Positions 9,842-19,461 are shown, numbered from the stretch's first letter. The stretch is DNA of 64,000 nucleotides from Lentilactobacillus kosonis (GCF_003864335.1 NZ_BEXA01000001.1:248001-312000), one strand, 5' to 3'. Numbers and translations are program-made. The notes: generated by a model not told the origin, from the sequence alone.

Positions 9842-9865
9842 CAGTTTTTTAAACGGTGATATTAT
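9837..9865 (+). promoter_or_regulatory. Promoter of the YhgE/TetR operon
   Basis: TTGCAC (9837-9842) and TATTAT (9860-9865) are spaced by 17 bases, 32 bases before the ATG. Confidence 0.75.
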
Positions 9866-9896
9866 CCAGACATCAACTTTTTAAGGAGCATTCGAC

Positions 9897-11226
9897 ATGA
9901 AACAACTCAAGAAATTTTTAACTAGTAAGGAAGTTTTAGTTACTCTGTTTCTCTTAATTATCTATGGCTGCCTAATCTTTACAATTTACTTTAACGGTTA
10001 TAGTGGCGTGCCTAAGAAGGTTGAGGACATGCCAGTCACCATTGTTAATCAGGACAGTAATAGTAAACATTTGGCTAACCAACTGAATGACAGCCTACCA
10101 TTTAATCATATTCATCATTCAAATAATTTAAATTCTACTAAACAAAAACTAAACGATCGTAAAACATTTTTGATTATCGCGATTCCTAAAAACTTTTCGA
10201 AAGATATTAACCAAAATAAATCCGTTAATCTTAACTTTTACATCAATCAATCTAATCAATCAGCCGTAACAAGTGGCATGAATACCGTTGCTAGTAGCGT
10301 TGGCAGTACCATTAATCAACAAGTAATTTTGAAAAAAGGTCAAGCTATGCTCGCTGAAGGTCAAATGAGTGTCCTCAAAAAGACATTAGCCACTCAACAA
10401 AAGAAGATGGCCGCTCAAGTGAATACACAAAACAAGCCATTGCAGTTGCACCAACTGCTGCCCAACCTGAACTTGAAGCCCGACTTAAGCAACAGACTGC
10501 CGCAGGTAGTAAAAAACTTAATCAAACTGCCAAAATGCAGGAAGCTAAAATCAAGCAAGGAGTAGCAAAAGCTTACGCTCCAGTTGGTCACTCAGTCACC
10601 ACCAAGATTCATAAAGTTAATCCTGTTCGCACTGGGTTAAATTATAGCCTCGCTCCATTTATCGTTAACTTAGCTATCTATATTGGTTCAATGATTGGGA
10701 CAGTTGTCTTATTTACTGCATATTCAAAAGCTACAATGAACGTTGGTCGTCTAAAGGCCTTTGGAATGCTTGAGATTGCTATGATCTTGATTGCCATCAT
10801 TTCAAGTGGTGTTACCATTGCCATCATTTCACCATCGATGCATCTAGGGAGTAACGTCTTTACTCAGCTTTGGTTTAACCACGCCCTTGAGACTTTGCAT
10901 CCTTCAATTTAAACAGTATTATGTTGATGCTGTTTGGAATTCTTGGTACTTCAGTCAACGTCTTTATTACCATGCTCCAAGTCGTTGCTTCGGGCGGAAT
11001 GATTCCCGTAATTGCCATGAATGGTTTCTATCGGGCCATTCACAGTATCGCTCCTATGTACTACAGCGTGACTGCCGACTTTAACATAATGTATGGTGGT
11101 TCTGGGACTACAACCCTCTGGACTAAATTAATCTTAATTATTATCGCTTTGATCGTTATTAATCTAGTTATTGTGAGCCTTAAACGAAACAAACCATTTG
11201 CAACTAACTTTCAAGCAGCCAAATAA
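9897..11226 (+). CDS. YhgE/Pip-family ABC-2-like membrane protein, two frameshifts
   Basis: This membrane protein of about 443 residues has an N-terminal helix (VLVTLFLLIIYGCLIFTIYF), a large extracellular, helical, Gln/Lys-rich region (about 45-235) and five C-terminal helices. This is the layout of YhgE/Pip and SNG1-type DUF3533 proteins, related to ABC-2 exporters. One base is missing near 10425-10432 and one T near 10892-10894; correction joins NTQNKQAIAVAPTAAQPELEAR and ETFASFNLNSIMLML. AAGGAG precedes the ATG. It lies with a TetR regulator, so it is probably induced by a toxic compound and takes part in its export. Confidence 0.82.
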
Positions 11227-11269
11227 TCTAGTATAGTTATAGATAAATACATTACATGAGGATAGCTGC

Positions 11270-11841
11270 ATGCCAACCAAACGAGATACTGACACATTAA
11301 TATTAAATGCTTTCGCCGATTTAGTTACCAAGTATGGTTATAAAGCCACGACCACCAAAAAAATCGCAACGGCCGCCGGAGTGAACGAGATTACCATTTT
11401 TCGGCACTTTAAAGACAAAGCCCACTTATTAGATTCCCTTATTTCTCAATATATGGAAACTGTTGATGAGCTAGAAGGCCAATTCAAAATTTCTGGTGAT
11501 ATCGCAACCGATCTTACATGGATTGCTAAAACCTACGAGGAATTCGTGGCTAATCATCGCGCCCTCTTTACGATTTAATGGAACGAAATGTCGGGGTTTC
11601 AGATGATATTAATAATCCCGTAAAAAAGTTGCCCATCAAGTATCAAGGGGCCTTAATTAGAGCTTTAACCAAGATGAAAGAGATCGGAGAAATTAATTCC
11701 TCCGTTAACGTGGAAGTTGAAGCGACGAATTTTATGTTGATTAACTTTGGTCGCATATCAGTTAGACTTTCTAAGTCCTTAGCCTTAGATGATGAACAGT
11801 TCAATCAAAACGTAATCGTCTTTGCTAACCATCTCAAATAA
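11270..11841 (+). CDS. TetR/AcrR family regulator, frameshifted
   Basis: The N-terminal helix-turn-helix is clear (DTLILNAFADLVTKYGYKATTTKKIATAAGVNEITIFRHFKDKAHLLDSLI). The C-terminal ligand domain is in a second frame because one T is missing near 11574-11577; corrected, it reads HRALFTILMERNVGVSDD. The total is about 190 residues. It sits 43 bases after the YhgE-type gene and probably represses that operon through the palindrome at 9824-9841. The ligand is unknown. Confidence 0.88.
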
Positions 11842-11884
11842 AAAACGCCTTAATCCTCCTAACCGAGATTAAAGCGTTTTTTTA
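11841..11884. terminator. Bidirectional terminator
   Basis: The stem AAAACGCCTTAATC with GATTAAAGCGTTTT has A and T runs on either side. It serves the TetR gene and the convergent lacM. Confidence 0.9.
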
Positions 11885-11888
11885 TTGA

Positions 11889-12854
11889 CTAATTAATTTG
11901 CGGATCAATTACAAAGGAAAATGTATGATCAGCTTCAGCAGAAATATGATATGGAGCTTCAATATCGGCTTCCCAGCTATCAATGCCACCGACGCCACGA
12001 ACTGCTCCCATAATGGTTAAAACCGTTCTACGTACCAGTGGTAATTCTTCAATGTGCGTCGCGCTCTCCAACTCTTCAGCCGTATATGGCAAGCAACTAA
12101 ATGCAAAATTGTCATCAACTTTAGTAAATGTTAATTGAAATGGCTCTTCATCTGGATCAGCGTTATTTTGAGTGGTTTCTCTCATCACCTGAACTTCTGA
12201 AGTATCCATATGAACGCCACAATCTTGGGGAACCATATATGGCGTTACCGGCATCCCCTTAACGGTATATGTTCCAGTAAGACCCCCAGTCATGCGATCA
12301 GGATAGGTTTCACCAGACAATCCCGTATATGTGAATTGGGTTGCTGCTGTTGGCATAATCATTCTAAATCCAAATACTGGCAATTCCGGTAATCCTGATC
12401 TTCCTTTAAATGATGTCTGAATGCTAATCCTACCATCAACGTTCACCGTATACCGCACTGTAACGGTCGTTGCCGGCACCGTTGGGGTAGGATAAGTGAA
12501 CGTAACTGTCAATGTCTGAACTTGCTCATCAGAACTATATCGGTTATTTGCTGGAGCAATTGGCAATTCAATCGGCTGACCATTGACGGCAACGTCAAAT
12601 TGGGGGTGCTTTAAAAACAGGTCAGCCCCTAACCACATCGCCGACGTTTCACTAAACTGATTGCTGCGATCATTATCAGTCGTTGCCCGCCAGAAAGTTG
12701 GCTTCGGTACCCGATACAGCCATTCTTTATTTTTAATTACTAGAGATTCTAGGCCACCTTTTTCATAGCTAAAGATGTAGTGGAAATCAGTTCCAGCAAC
12801 TCCCAGGGTACCATCACCGAAAATTAATTTAATGCTATTCTCTGTATTTTCCAT
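11889..12854 (-). CDS. lacM: Beta-galactosidase small subunit LacM
   Basis: This is the 321-residue C-terminal (small) subunit of the heterodimeric GH2 beta-galactosidase of lactobacilli, which hydrolyses lactose to glucose and galactose. It corresponds to domain 5 of LacZ ([39 protein letters not shown] and FGFRMIMP). I take ATG at 12854 ([15 protein letters not shown]) as the start. It overlaps the 3' end of lacL by 20 bases, the usual lacLM arrangement, with AGGAGG about 12 bases upstream inside lacL. The gene itself is intact. Confidence 0.9.
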   Translation of the reverse strand: MENTENSIKLIFGDGTLGVAGTDFHYIFSYEKGGLESLVIKNKEWLYRVPKPTFWRATTDNDRSNQFSETSAMWLGADLFLKHPQFDVAVNGQPIELPIAPANNRYSSDEQVQTLTVTFTYPTPTVPATTVTVRYTVNVDGRISIQTSFKGRSGLPELPVFGFRMIMPTAATQFTYTGLSGETYPDRMTGGLTGTYTVKGMPVTPYMVPQDCGVHMDTSEVQVMRETTQNNADPDEEPFQLTFTKVDDNFAFSCLPYTAEELESATHIEELPLVRRTVLTIMGAVRGVGGIDSWEADIEAPYHISAEADHTFSFVIDPQIN

Positions 12855-14728
12855 AGTAGTACTTAACCTCCTGCATTGCTGGTTTTCGGTGCGGTCTGCA
12901 AACATAATCCCGTCACCAGAGAATTCATAGTCTGAATGACGCTCATCAAAGTCACCACCATATCGAAGGATTCGTTGATCAGTTACGGTATCAGTAACAA
13001 ATAATGCTTGATCAATAAAGTCCCAGATAAATCCACCTGAATATCCTTGGTGCTTGTCGTATAGTTTCATATATGAGTCTAAACCACCTAAGGAATTGCC
13101 CATATCATGCATAAATTCACAGCTTAAGAATGGCTTTTTAGGATTATTTGATAGGTATTCGTCAACATCTGTTGGTGGGAAATACATCATGCTTTCCACA
13201 TCCGAGATGCGGTCTTCATATTGGCGATTTCGACAAACTCCTTCGTAGTGAACTAATCGATTTGGATCCTGATCTTTATAATATTGATTCATTGCTGCGA
13301 TGTCATCGCCAGCATACGATTCATTCCAAGGGACCAAAATAAAATACTAGTATGATTTTTGAAGGTTTCATAGTTATTTTGGGCCCGATTAAGCACGGCG
13401 TGCAACCAATGAGGTGAAGAACCTGGAACATTATACGATGGCTCCACTGCCCCCATTTTCTGCCATGATCCGTGGGATTCTAGGTTGTTTTCAGCCATCA
13501 TATAAATCCCATTTTGATCACACATGTAGTACCAAGGAATCTGATCCATATAGTGACAGGTCCGCACAGCATTAATATTATTCTGCTTGATGGTTGTCAT
13601 ATCGGCTTGCATTTCTGCCATTGAAATCACACGACCAGACTCGGCACTCCATTCGTGTCGGTTGACGCCATTAAGCTTAAGCCGCTCACCGTTCAACAAG
13701 ATTACTTTATCCTTAATTTCAATTTTTCGAAACCCAAAATCGTATGGAACAACTTCAACCAAATTGCCAGCGTGATCGCGAATTTCAATCGTCAACGAAT
13801 ACAGATAAGGATCAAGGTTATCCCACAAATGCACATTGGCTAAAGCTGGCGAATCAAACTCAATCTGCTCACTAGCGGGTTGTTGATGTTCAAAGATGGT
13901 GTTACCATCACCATCCACCGCTACCAGTTTAACGATTGCCCCCGCAATCTCGCTACCAGTTAATTTAGTAACTACTTCGAGTTGACCAGTTTTGAAATCA
14001 TCGGCTAATGTTGGCCTGATTGTTAGATCTTCCACGTGAATTTTAGGCCGCGCTACTAAATTAACATCGCGGAATATGCCAGAAAATCTAAACATATCTT
14101 GGTCTTCAATAAATGAAGCCGTACTGTGTTTAAATACCTCAACCGCAATTGTGTTTATCCCCGCTTCATCAAGATAGGGGGTCAGATCATACTCCGATGG
14201 TGCAAAACTATCTTCACAGTAACCCAAGAAATGGCCATTGATCCAAAGATACATGGCTCGCTCAACACCACCAAATTCAACACTAATTCGGTGGTCTTTA
14301 AAGTTATCAGGTATCTTAAACTCTTTAACGTAAGCACCAACTGTATTATCCAAGCCCTCACTAAACATCCCCATTTGCGGATCACTTTCATCCGGTACAT
14401 ATGCTGGTCGCCTAAAGAACTTGCCTTCCCAAGGATAAAGTGTGTTGATATATTGAATTTGACCGTATCCATTCAGTTCAATGTGCGATGGCACCTTAAT
14501 GTCATCAAAATCAGTCGTATCATACCCAACCTGGTAAAATTCTTGGGGTCGCTCCATTGGCGTGTCAGCAAAGCTAAATTTCCAAGTGCCATTCAAACTA
14601 CTTATTAGGCTGGAATCACCCCGCTTCATTTCAGAGTAATTAGGATAAAATTGATGATCACTATGAACTGGAATTTGCCCTAGCCGAAAAACCTCTGGAT
14701 CATCCAACCACGTTATTTCTGCTTTCAT
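12835..14728 (-). CDS. lacL: Beta-galactosidase large subunit LacL, two frameshifts
   Basis: This is the catalytic large subunit of the LacLM GH2 enzyme. It has the sugar-binding and jelly-roll domains ([19 protein letters not shown]), the acid/base Glu in AENNLESHG and the nucleophile Glu in [16 protein letters not shown] at 14728 follows GGGAGG. One base is missing near 13328 (should read [11 protein letters not shown]) and one A near 12888 (should read [15 protein letters not shown]), giving a stop at 12835-12837. The corrected length is about 630 residues, normal for LacL. It is divergent from an AraC regulator that probably controls it. Confidence 0.9.
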
Positions 14729-14881
14729 GAACTGCCTCCCTAATAAACCTATCATTTAAAAGTCACTATCATCATAAATATCAGATTCAGGTCCTAACTA
14801 ACCCCACTGGTAACATCTAGCTAACTAAAGTAAAATCAAATCAAATTAGTAATTTATTTACCTATTTTCTCTTATTCTACA

Positions 14882-14898
14882 TTGTAAGGGTTTACATT
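14882..14898. promoter_or_regulatory. Cre-like site between lacL and the AraC gene
   Basis: TTGTAAGGGTTTACATT contains the inverted halves TGTAA and TTACA. It differs from the cre consensus at one core position, so CcpA control of lacLM is plausible but not certain. Confidence 0.45.
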
Positions 14899-14962
14899 TA
14901 TATCTAATTTTAATGCTAAAGTATCATATTTTGAACTTATTTTATTTTTAGGAGGAACTAAG

Positions 14963-15769
14963 ATGCGTATTGTCTTCAATAAACCGGTTAACAATCCGCC
15001 ACTTTACTGCGAGAGCATTGGCTATAACTGGAAAGAAAGATCAGTTAATCGGCCTACGGGTTATGCAACTTACCATTGGTTACAAACTGAATCCGGTAGT
15101 GGAACCGTCGTTATTAACAACCAATCAATGGTCCTTCAGCCGAACCAAGGTATTTTACTGAAGGATCACTTACCCCACCAGTACCATCCTAATCCTGGCG
15201 ATTCTTGGACGACTTCCTTCTTAACCTTTGATGGTCCTTTAATGGATATCATGACAAACCTATTTGAAGTTAAAAATTATGTCATAATCAAACAGCTTGC
15301 ACCAGCGTTGACCACATTTATCTCTAAATACTTTGATACTTTCGTTGGTAAAGATTTAGTATCATTAAACGAGCAATCTATAAACCTCTATCGCTTTTTA
15401 ACATTAGTCCATGATAATGAACTCTATGCACATCAAGCCAACTTACACAATCAAAAAATTGGCACGCAAATTATTCAATTTATTAACCGACATTATTCAG
15501 AGCCGATTACTAATAAGTCAATTTCCAACGCAACGCGATATTCGGTTGCTTATCAGAATCGTGTATTTACTAAAATCTATAATCAAACACCCCTTGAATA
15601 CCTAGATAATTATCGAATGCAAAAAGCTAAAGAGTTTTTATTAACCCAAGCAAATTGGGATGTTAATAAGGTTGCTGAAGAAACTGGTTTTGGTAGCTCA
15701 TCGCAATTCATTTTTCATTTTCGTAAATATTTTGGAGTCACGCCAAACCAATTTCGTCATAACTCATAA
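14963..15769 (+). CDS. AraC family transcriptional regulator
   Basis: This 268-residue regulator has an N-terminal cupin-type sugar-sensing domain (SGTVVINNQSMVLQPNQGILLKDHLPHQYHP) and a C-terminal double helix-turn-helix (about 165-268: ISNATRYSVAYQNRVFTKIYNQTPLEYL, then VAEETGFGSSSQFIFHFRKYFGVTPNQFR). AGGAGG precedes the ATG. It faces lacLM across a 234-base intergenic region, so activation of lacLM by lactose or another galactoside is the likely job. A terminator follows. Confidence 0.9.
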   Translation: MRIVFNKPVNNPPLYCESIGYNWKERSVNRPTGYATYHWLQTESGSGTVVINNQSMVLQPNQGILLKDHLPHQYHPNPGDSWTTSFLTFDGPLMDIMTNLFEVKNYVIIKQLAPALTTFISKYFDTFVGKDLVSLNEQSINLYRFLTLVHDNELYAHQANLHNQKIGTQIIQFINRHYSEPITNKSISNATRYSVAYQNRVFTKIYNQTPLEYLDNYRMQKAKEFLLTQANWDVNKVAEETGFGSSSQFIFHFRKYFGVTPNQFRHNS

Positions 15770-15804
15770 AAAAGCCCCAGGAATTTAATCCTGGGGAGCT
15801 TTTC
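15767..15804 (+). terminator. Terminator of the AraC gene
   Basis: AAAAGCCCCAGGA pairs with TCCTGGGGAGCTTTT (one bulge), followed by T-rich sequence. Confidence 0.85.
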
Positions 15805-15930
15805 CGTCATTTAGCTTTTATTCATTGCATTGCTGGGTATTTGGTTTTTATTACATTGGGGGAATGAATAAGGTCGGTTTAGCAATCCGAATTAGGCTTA
15901 ATGACTAAATTATTAATCTAACATCCATAA

Positions 15931-15983
15931 ATAGTTAAGAATGGGGTATTTATTCTGAACACACCTGAGGGGGTCTTAACTAT
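15931..15983. repeat. 10-bp perfect inverted repeat in a gene-free gap
   Basis: ATAGTTAAGA (15931-15940) and TCTTAACTAT (15974-15983) are exact complements 33 bases apart. No T run follows on either strand, so it is not a standard terminator. The gap 15804-16077 holds no gene that I can support. Confidence 0.55.
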
Positions 15984-16077
15984 CTAAAGCTGACATAAGT
16001 TATTGATTTATCCTTCCTTCTTTTAGGATGACTACATCATAAAAGATAGACCTTAAAATAACTTTAAATGAACTAAA

Positions 16078-16799
16078 TTAATTAAAATTAACTTTGCTAA
16101 TTATCTTTTTATCCGGTCCAACGATATCACCATTGTGTCTTTGACCATCATTCATAATATCAACAATCAATTTGCCAGCCTCTGAAGTAGTCTTCATGTA
16201 TGAACCCTGGCAAAAGCCATTAATATCCGTTGAGACACCCCCAGGAAAGATACCAAAAATTTCTACGGCTCGTTTTTCATTAAAAAATTGGATAGCGATT
16301 GATTGCATCAGTGCATTTAAGGCGACTTTTGAAACTCGATAGGCTGTTGGGTTATACCAAACAGCCGGTTCGTTTCCGGAACCAAGGTTAGCAATTTTAC
16401 CATTGTTTTTTCAATTACTGGCAACATTGCCTTAATTACTTGAAACGTACCATAAACGTTAACTTCAATCGTTGCTTTTAGCTCTTCAACTGAAGTATCT
16501 AATGGGGCTTTTTCCATGTCACCAGCTATACCGGCGTTATTGATCAAATTAGTAAGATCCGCATGATTTTTAGCAATATATTTGCCAGCATCTTCAATTG
16601 AGATGCTGTCGTTTAAATTAATCACAACGCCGTCGAGTTTGCTTGCATCGGCACCGTCATTTTTTAATGAATCCAACGCATCGGCTAATGAATTTTCTGT
16701 TCTAGCAGAAATAATTACTTCATTTCCTGCAAGGGATAGTTGCAATGCGGTTTGATAACCAATTCCACGATTGGCTCCAGTAACTAACGTTTTAACCAT
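16078..16799 (-). CDS. Short-chain dehydrogenase/reductase, frameshifted
   Basis: This is a classical SDR of about 240 residues. It has the cofactor site VTGANRGIGYQTA, the NNAG motif in NLINNAGIAGD and the catalytic Tyr/Lys in AYRVSK. One A is missing in the A run near 16408, so the catalytic YxxxK lies in another frame; corrected, it reads EKNNGKIANLGSGNEPAVWYNPTAYRVSKVALNAL. The start is an ATG at 16799, one base after the stop of the upstream gene. It is the last gene of the MarR-DUF2316-SDR operon. The substrate is unknown. Confidence 0.87.
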
Positions 16800-16800
16800 A

Positions 16801-17112
16801 TTAATAGTTCTCCTTAACCAATTTGTTTTGCTTAATAAATCCTTGATCCAAGAACCAATATTCTGCTGGTGAACCTTTTAACTTAGAGTAGGCTAATGGT
16901 TTATCACCATTTTGTTCAATTACGTCATCCAAATAGCGCGAGAGGACCCATGGTTCTTCAATCCGATCTGGATCCAAATCCAACACTTGTTGAACGTGTT
17001 CTGGAGTGGTATCTAGGTCTTTAGCAATTCGATTTAACGAAACATTAGCTAATCGAAAATTAGCTGCCAATTCATTTCTGGTTTCAACTTCTTCATCTGG
17101 TGTAAGTGACAA
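16801..17112 (-). CDS. DUF2316 family protein
   Basis: This 103-residue soluble protein matches the DUF2316 pattern: a helical N-terminus (TPDEEVETRNELAANFRLANVSL), a helix-turn-helix-like NRIAKDLDTTPEHVQQVLDL, and RIEEPWVLSRYLDDVIEQNG. The likely start is TTG at 17112, with GGGAGAA upstream inside the end of the MarR gene, so the two are translationally coupled. Such proteins often sit in MarR/SDR operons; the HTH-like part suggests a DNA-binding accessory role, which is inference. Confidence 0.82.
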   Translation of the reverse strand: MSLTPDEEVETRNELAANFRLANVSLNRIAKDLDTTPEHVQQVLDLDPDRIEEPWVLSRYLDDVIEQNGDKPLAYSKLKGSPAEYWFLDQGFIKQNKLVKENY

Positions 17113-17114
17113 TA

Positions 17115-17533
17115 TTATTCTCCCTTTAATCCGTTAATAATTTTATTCAACTGATTAAACAATGCCGTTGGTTGTTCAATTTGCTGATCAATTAGCCGGT
17201 TAAGTTCTGCAAAAGCTAACTGAATTTTATCTACGACGTCGGTTCCAGCAGCAGTTAGTTGCAGTCGCTTTCACGATCACTATCCTGGCTGATTCGCCGT
17301 TCAATTAATTCTTTTTTCTCTAATCCTTTAAGTAAATTTGAGGTACTAGCCGCACTACGTCCAAGATATTTAGCAACTTCAGTTTGATTAATAGATGGCG
17401 TATTATTAATCAAGTTGAGCGTTCGCCCTTGATCTTGACTAACACCGATTTGTTTTAATTTAGTCCCAAGAATCGTATGCTGTAATACCGAAATTCTGTA
17501 TAACAATGTCGAAATTGAATTATCCTTTTCCAC
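17115..17533 (-). CDS. MarR family transcriptional regulator, frameshifted
   Basis: This winged-helix regulator of about 139 residues reads SISTLLYRISVLQHTILGTKLKQIGVSQDQGRTL, then the DNA-binding part INQTEVAKYLGRSAASTSNLLKGLEKKELIERR. The beta-wing DSDRES is followed by a one-base slip near 17268, after which RLQLTAAGTDVVDKIQLAFAEL continues to a stop at 17115. GTG at 17533 has GGAGGTG upstream. It is the first gene of the operon and probably autoregulates it. A TTGTAA-16-TATACT promoter lies just upstream on the minus strand. Confidence 0.88.
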
Positions 17534-17610
17534 TACTTCACCTCCATATGAATGTTAGTATATACCGAACACTTAAAATTACAACTGTTTTATTTTTAAT
17601 GTATTCATAT

Positions 17611-17643
17611 AAAAAGCCGGCCCTCACCAAAGGCCGGCTTTTT
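17611..17643. terminator. Orphan bidirectional terminator
   Basis: AAAAAGCCGGCC pairs perfectly with GGCCGGCTTTTT over a 9-base loop. No gene ends nearby on either strand. Confidence 0.85.
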
Positions 17644-17926
17644 ATTTTTATTGGAGGAAATGAAGACTTTAAAAATTTGAGGAATTACGCTCTTAACTAA
17701 TTTCCTCTAGGCCCTAGAGGAATTAAAATAAACTGGTAAATCGAACTTACAGGCATTACTTTTTTTATTTTCATATCAAGCTTCCCTTCATCGATTGAAT
17801 TCAGTTAATTCTGAGTTTATCTATGAACTAAGTCGATTCACCCCTTTCGTTTATTGAATGTTTGTAGAATAACAAGCTTACCTTAAAGTAAAGTTTAAAA
17901 CTGAAAATTAAAATGATAACTTTTGC

Positions 17927-17972
17927 AAAAAAATAGTGGTGATAGAATATAAATTCTATCACCACTATTTTT
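17927..17972. terminator. Orphan bidirectional terminator with 18-bp perfect stem
   Basis: AAATAGTGGTGATAGAAT pairs perfectly with its complement over a 4-base loop, with A and T runs at the sides. The nearest minus-strand stop is 283 bases away. Confidence 0.85.
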
Positions 17973-18254
17973 GTCACTTTTATTAAATGACATCAACTAG
18001 GTCAATTTTCAGTAATTTTTATACACTCTGGGGAGATGAACAATCATGAAAATCAATTGACTAGTCGGTTATTAAGTAATCATATACTTGATATTAAATA
18101 CTAATCAAAGTCCCCAATCTAATATCACTTACGCTTAACACACTTGGGAGAAATGAAGCCAGAAATACTTTAGGTAACTGAAAGAACTTTGACTAATATT
18201 TAACTGTGATTAATATACGATAACTAGCTTAAATTAACCTTAAAAGAAGCCGGT

Positions 18255-18896
18255 TTATTTTAAAGTTGCCAAATATTCTCTTAGCTTAGTTGAATCTTCA
18301 TCAACCACTGACTTCATGGCCTTAAATCGCTTGGAATATGATGGATGATAAAGTGGAAAAATATCGTATTTCGTCTCAGTCCACTCAAACCTGTCAGTAA
18401 CTTCGTTATATTTCTGAACTGATTCATGCATAATCCGTCCATGTAAATCGCCTACCTTAGCGGTTTTACCAAGCAATCTCTGCAGACTGGCGTTGCCCAT
18501 CGTAACCAATAATTTATTCTTAAATTGAGACAATTCATAATCAAACATTGGTGCAAATGCCTTGACTTCAGCATTATTGGGCCGACGATCGCTTTTTAAA
18601 CCAGATTTGCCAACTCGAAATGGTCGAGCACTAACCACCCCAAATATATACACATCTTCTCGAGTTAAAGAAAGCGAATCCAACCAACGATCAAGTTCTT
18701 TACCAGAAGGTCCTTGAAATGGATGGCCTAACTCAATTTCTTTAGCCCCAGGAGCCTCTCCTAAAAGCAGAATTTTGGGATTGCTACCACCCTCACCAGC
18801 CACAAATCCTTCAAGATTAGTGAACTTTTCAGTCTGTTGTTTCGCCCATTCAATCCATTCAGAAGTTAATATCGTTTGAGTTGCCAAATTAACCAC
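18255..18896 (-). CDS. Uracil-DNA glycosylase superfamily protein
   Basis: This 213-residue enzyme excises uracil from DNA. Signature motifs are the family 4/5-like active site LLLGEAPGAKEIELGHPFQGPSGKELD and the C-terminal HPS motif in FPLYHPSYSKRF. There are no Cys ligands typical of Fe-S family 4 enzymes, so it belongs to the iron-free uracil-DNA glycosylase-like group found in lactobacilli. The ATG has GAGGTGG upstream. It lies 5 bases downstream of the MerR gene and is probably co-transcribed with it. Confidence 0.85.
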   Translation of the reverse strand: MVNLATQTILTSEWIEWAKQQTEKFTNLEGFVAGEGGSNPKILLLGEAPGAKEIELGHPFQGPSGKELDRWLDSLSLTREDVYIFGVVSARPFRVGKSGLKSDRRPNNAEVKAFAPMFDYELSQFKNKLLVTMGNASLQRLLGKTAKVGDLHGRIMHESVQKYNEVTDRFEWTETKYDIFPLYHPSYSKRFKAMKSVVDEDSTKLREYLATLK

Positions 18897-18901
18897 CTCG
18901 C

Positions 18902-19345
18902 TTAATTCAATACCGGATATGGATTATCTAAACGATTAACTTGTTTTTCATTTATTGCAAATGCCAGCTCTTTAGCCACCTTATCCGCCGCATCGGGGGC
19001 TTCATAGAGATCTAGCTTATAGTCAATCTCTGCTAAATTTTGCTTAACTCGTTCTAACTCATTCAATACTTTTCGCTTATGTTCGATAAGTAATTCTACC
19101 CGATGATCAATTGAGTTGGTGCCTTGCATAACATCATCAATGTATTCACGTATCTTATCAATTGTCATACCAGTATCTTTTAAGCAACAAATTGTATGAA
19201 TCAAATTTAGGTCACCCTCGGTAAATTCTCGGTATCCCGACTCATTACGCGAAACAAATGGTAGTAACCCCTTCTTGTCATAAAATCTCAGAGTATAAAT
19301 AGATAGACCTGTAATTTCAGAAACTTCCTTAATAGTATATGTCAA
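18902..19345 (-). CDS. MerR family transcriptional regulator
   Basis: This 147-residue regulator has the MerR N-terminal winged helix (YTIKEVSEITGLSIYTLRFYDKKGLLPFVSRNESGYREFTEGDL), a helical hinge and a coiled-coil dimer region (about 85-125: VELLIEHKRKVLNELERVKQNLAEIDYKLDLYE). There is no Cys-rich metal-binding tail, so it resembles AdhR-type or multidrug-responsive members. It is divergent from the reductase gene at 19462, whose promoter has the 19-bp spacer and inverted repeat typical of MerR targets. Confidence 0.92.
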   Translation of the reverse strand: MTYTIKEVSEITGLSIYTLRFYDKKGLLPFVSRNESGYREFTEGDLNLIHTICCLKDTGMTIDKIREYIDDVMQGTNSIDHRVELLIEHKRKVLNELERVKQNLAEIDYKLDLYEAPDAADKVAKELAFAINEKQVNRLDNPYPVLN

Positions 19346-19375
19346 AATTTACCTCACCTTTTTTGGCCAATTAAT

Positions 19376-19406
19376 TTGCCCTAGAGTTATATCTAGGGTT
19401 TAGAGT
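19376..19406 (+). promoter_or_regulatory. MerR-type promoter with 19-bp spacer and operator
   Basis: TTGCCC (19376-19381) and TAGAGT (19401-19406) are 19 bases apart, not 17. The spacer carries the 7-bp inverted repeat CCCTAGA/TCTAGGG (19379-19398). This is the textbook layout in which MerR proteins twist DNA to activate transcription. Confidence 0.85.
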
Positions 19407-19461
19407 AACCTCATAAATAAAATAACTCAAGCAATTAAAAGTATGTTAGGAGCAACACCTT

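Larger units (their letters stand above)
17534..18254. other. Gene-free 0.7-kb stretch with two orphan terminators
   Basis: I see no convincing coding sequence here, yet it holds two strong hairpin terminators (17611-17643 and 17927-17972) with no gene to serve on either strand. It also has a 17-bp palindrome CCTCTAGG-C-CCTAGAGG at 17704-17720, and copies of a short motif resembling TTGGGGGAATGAA at 17651, 18028 and 18143; a further copy lies at 15856. GAGGAAAT near 17653 can pair with ATTTCCTC near 17702. Small RNAs or remains of lost genes are both possible. Confidence 0.5.

Noticed and set aside
14126-14608. Open frame of 160 codons on the plus strand inside lacL
   Set aside because: It is antisense to highly conserved LacL sequence, has no ribosome binding site and no protein-like pattern.
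11889-14728. A single LacZ-type gene split by errors
   Set aside because: The overlap of a complete LacL-like end with an independent ATG and ribosome site for the small subunit matches known lacLM pairs.
17651-18160. Very short peptides starting at the ATG of the GGAGGAAATG-like motifs
   Set aside because: The ATG is 0-3 bases from the G-run, too close for initiation, and the frames stop after 6-22 codons with no shared peptide sequence.
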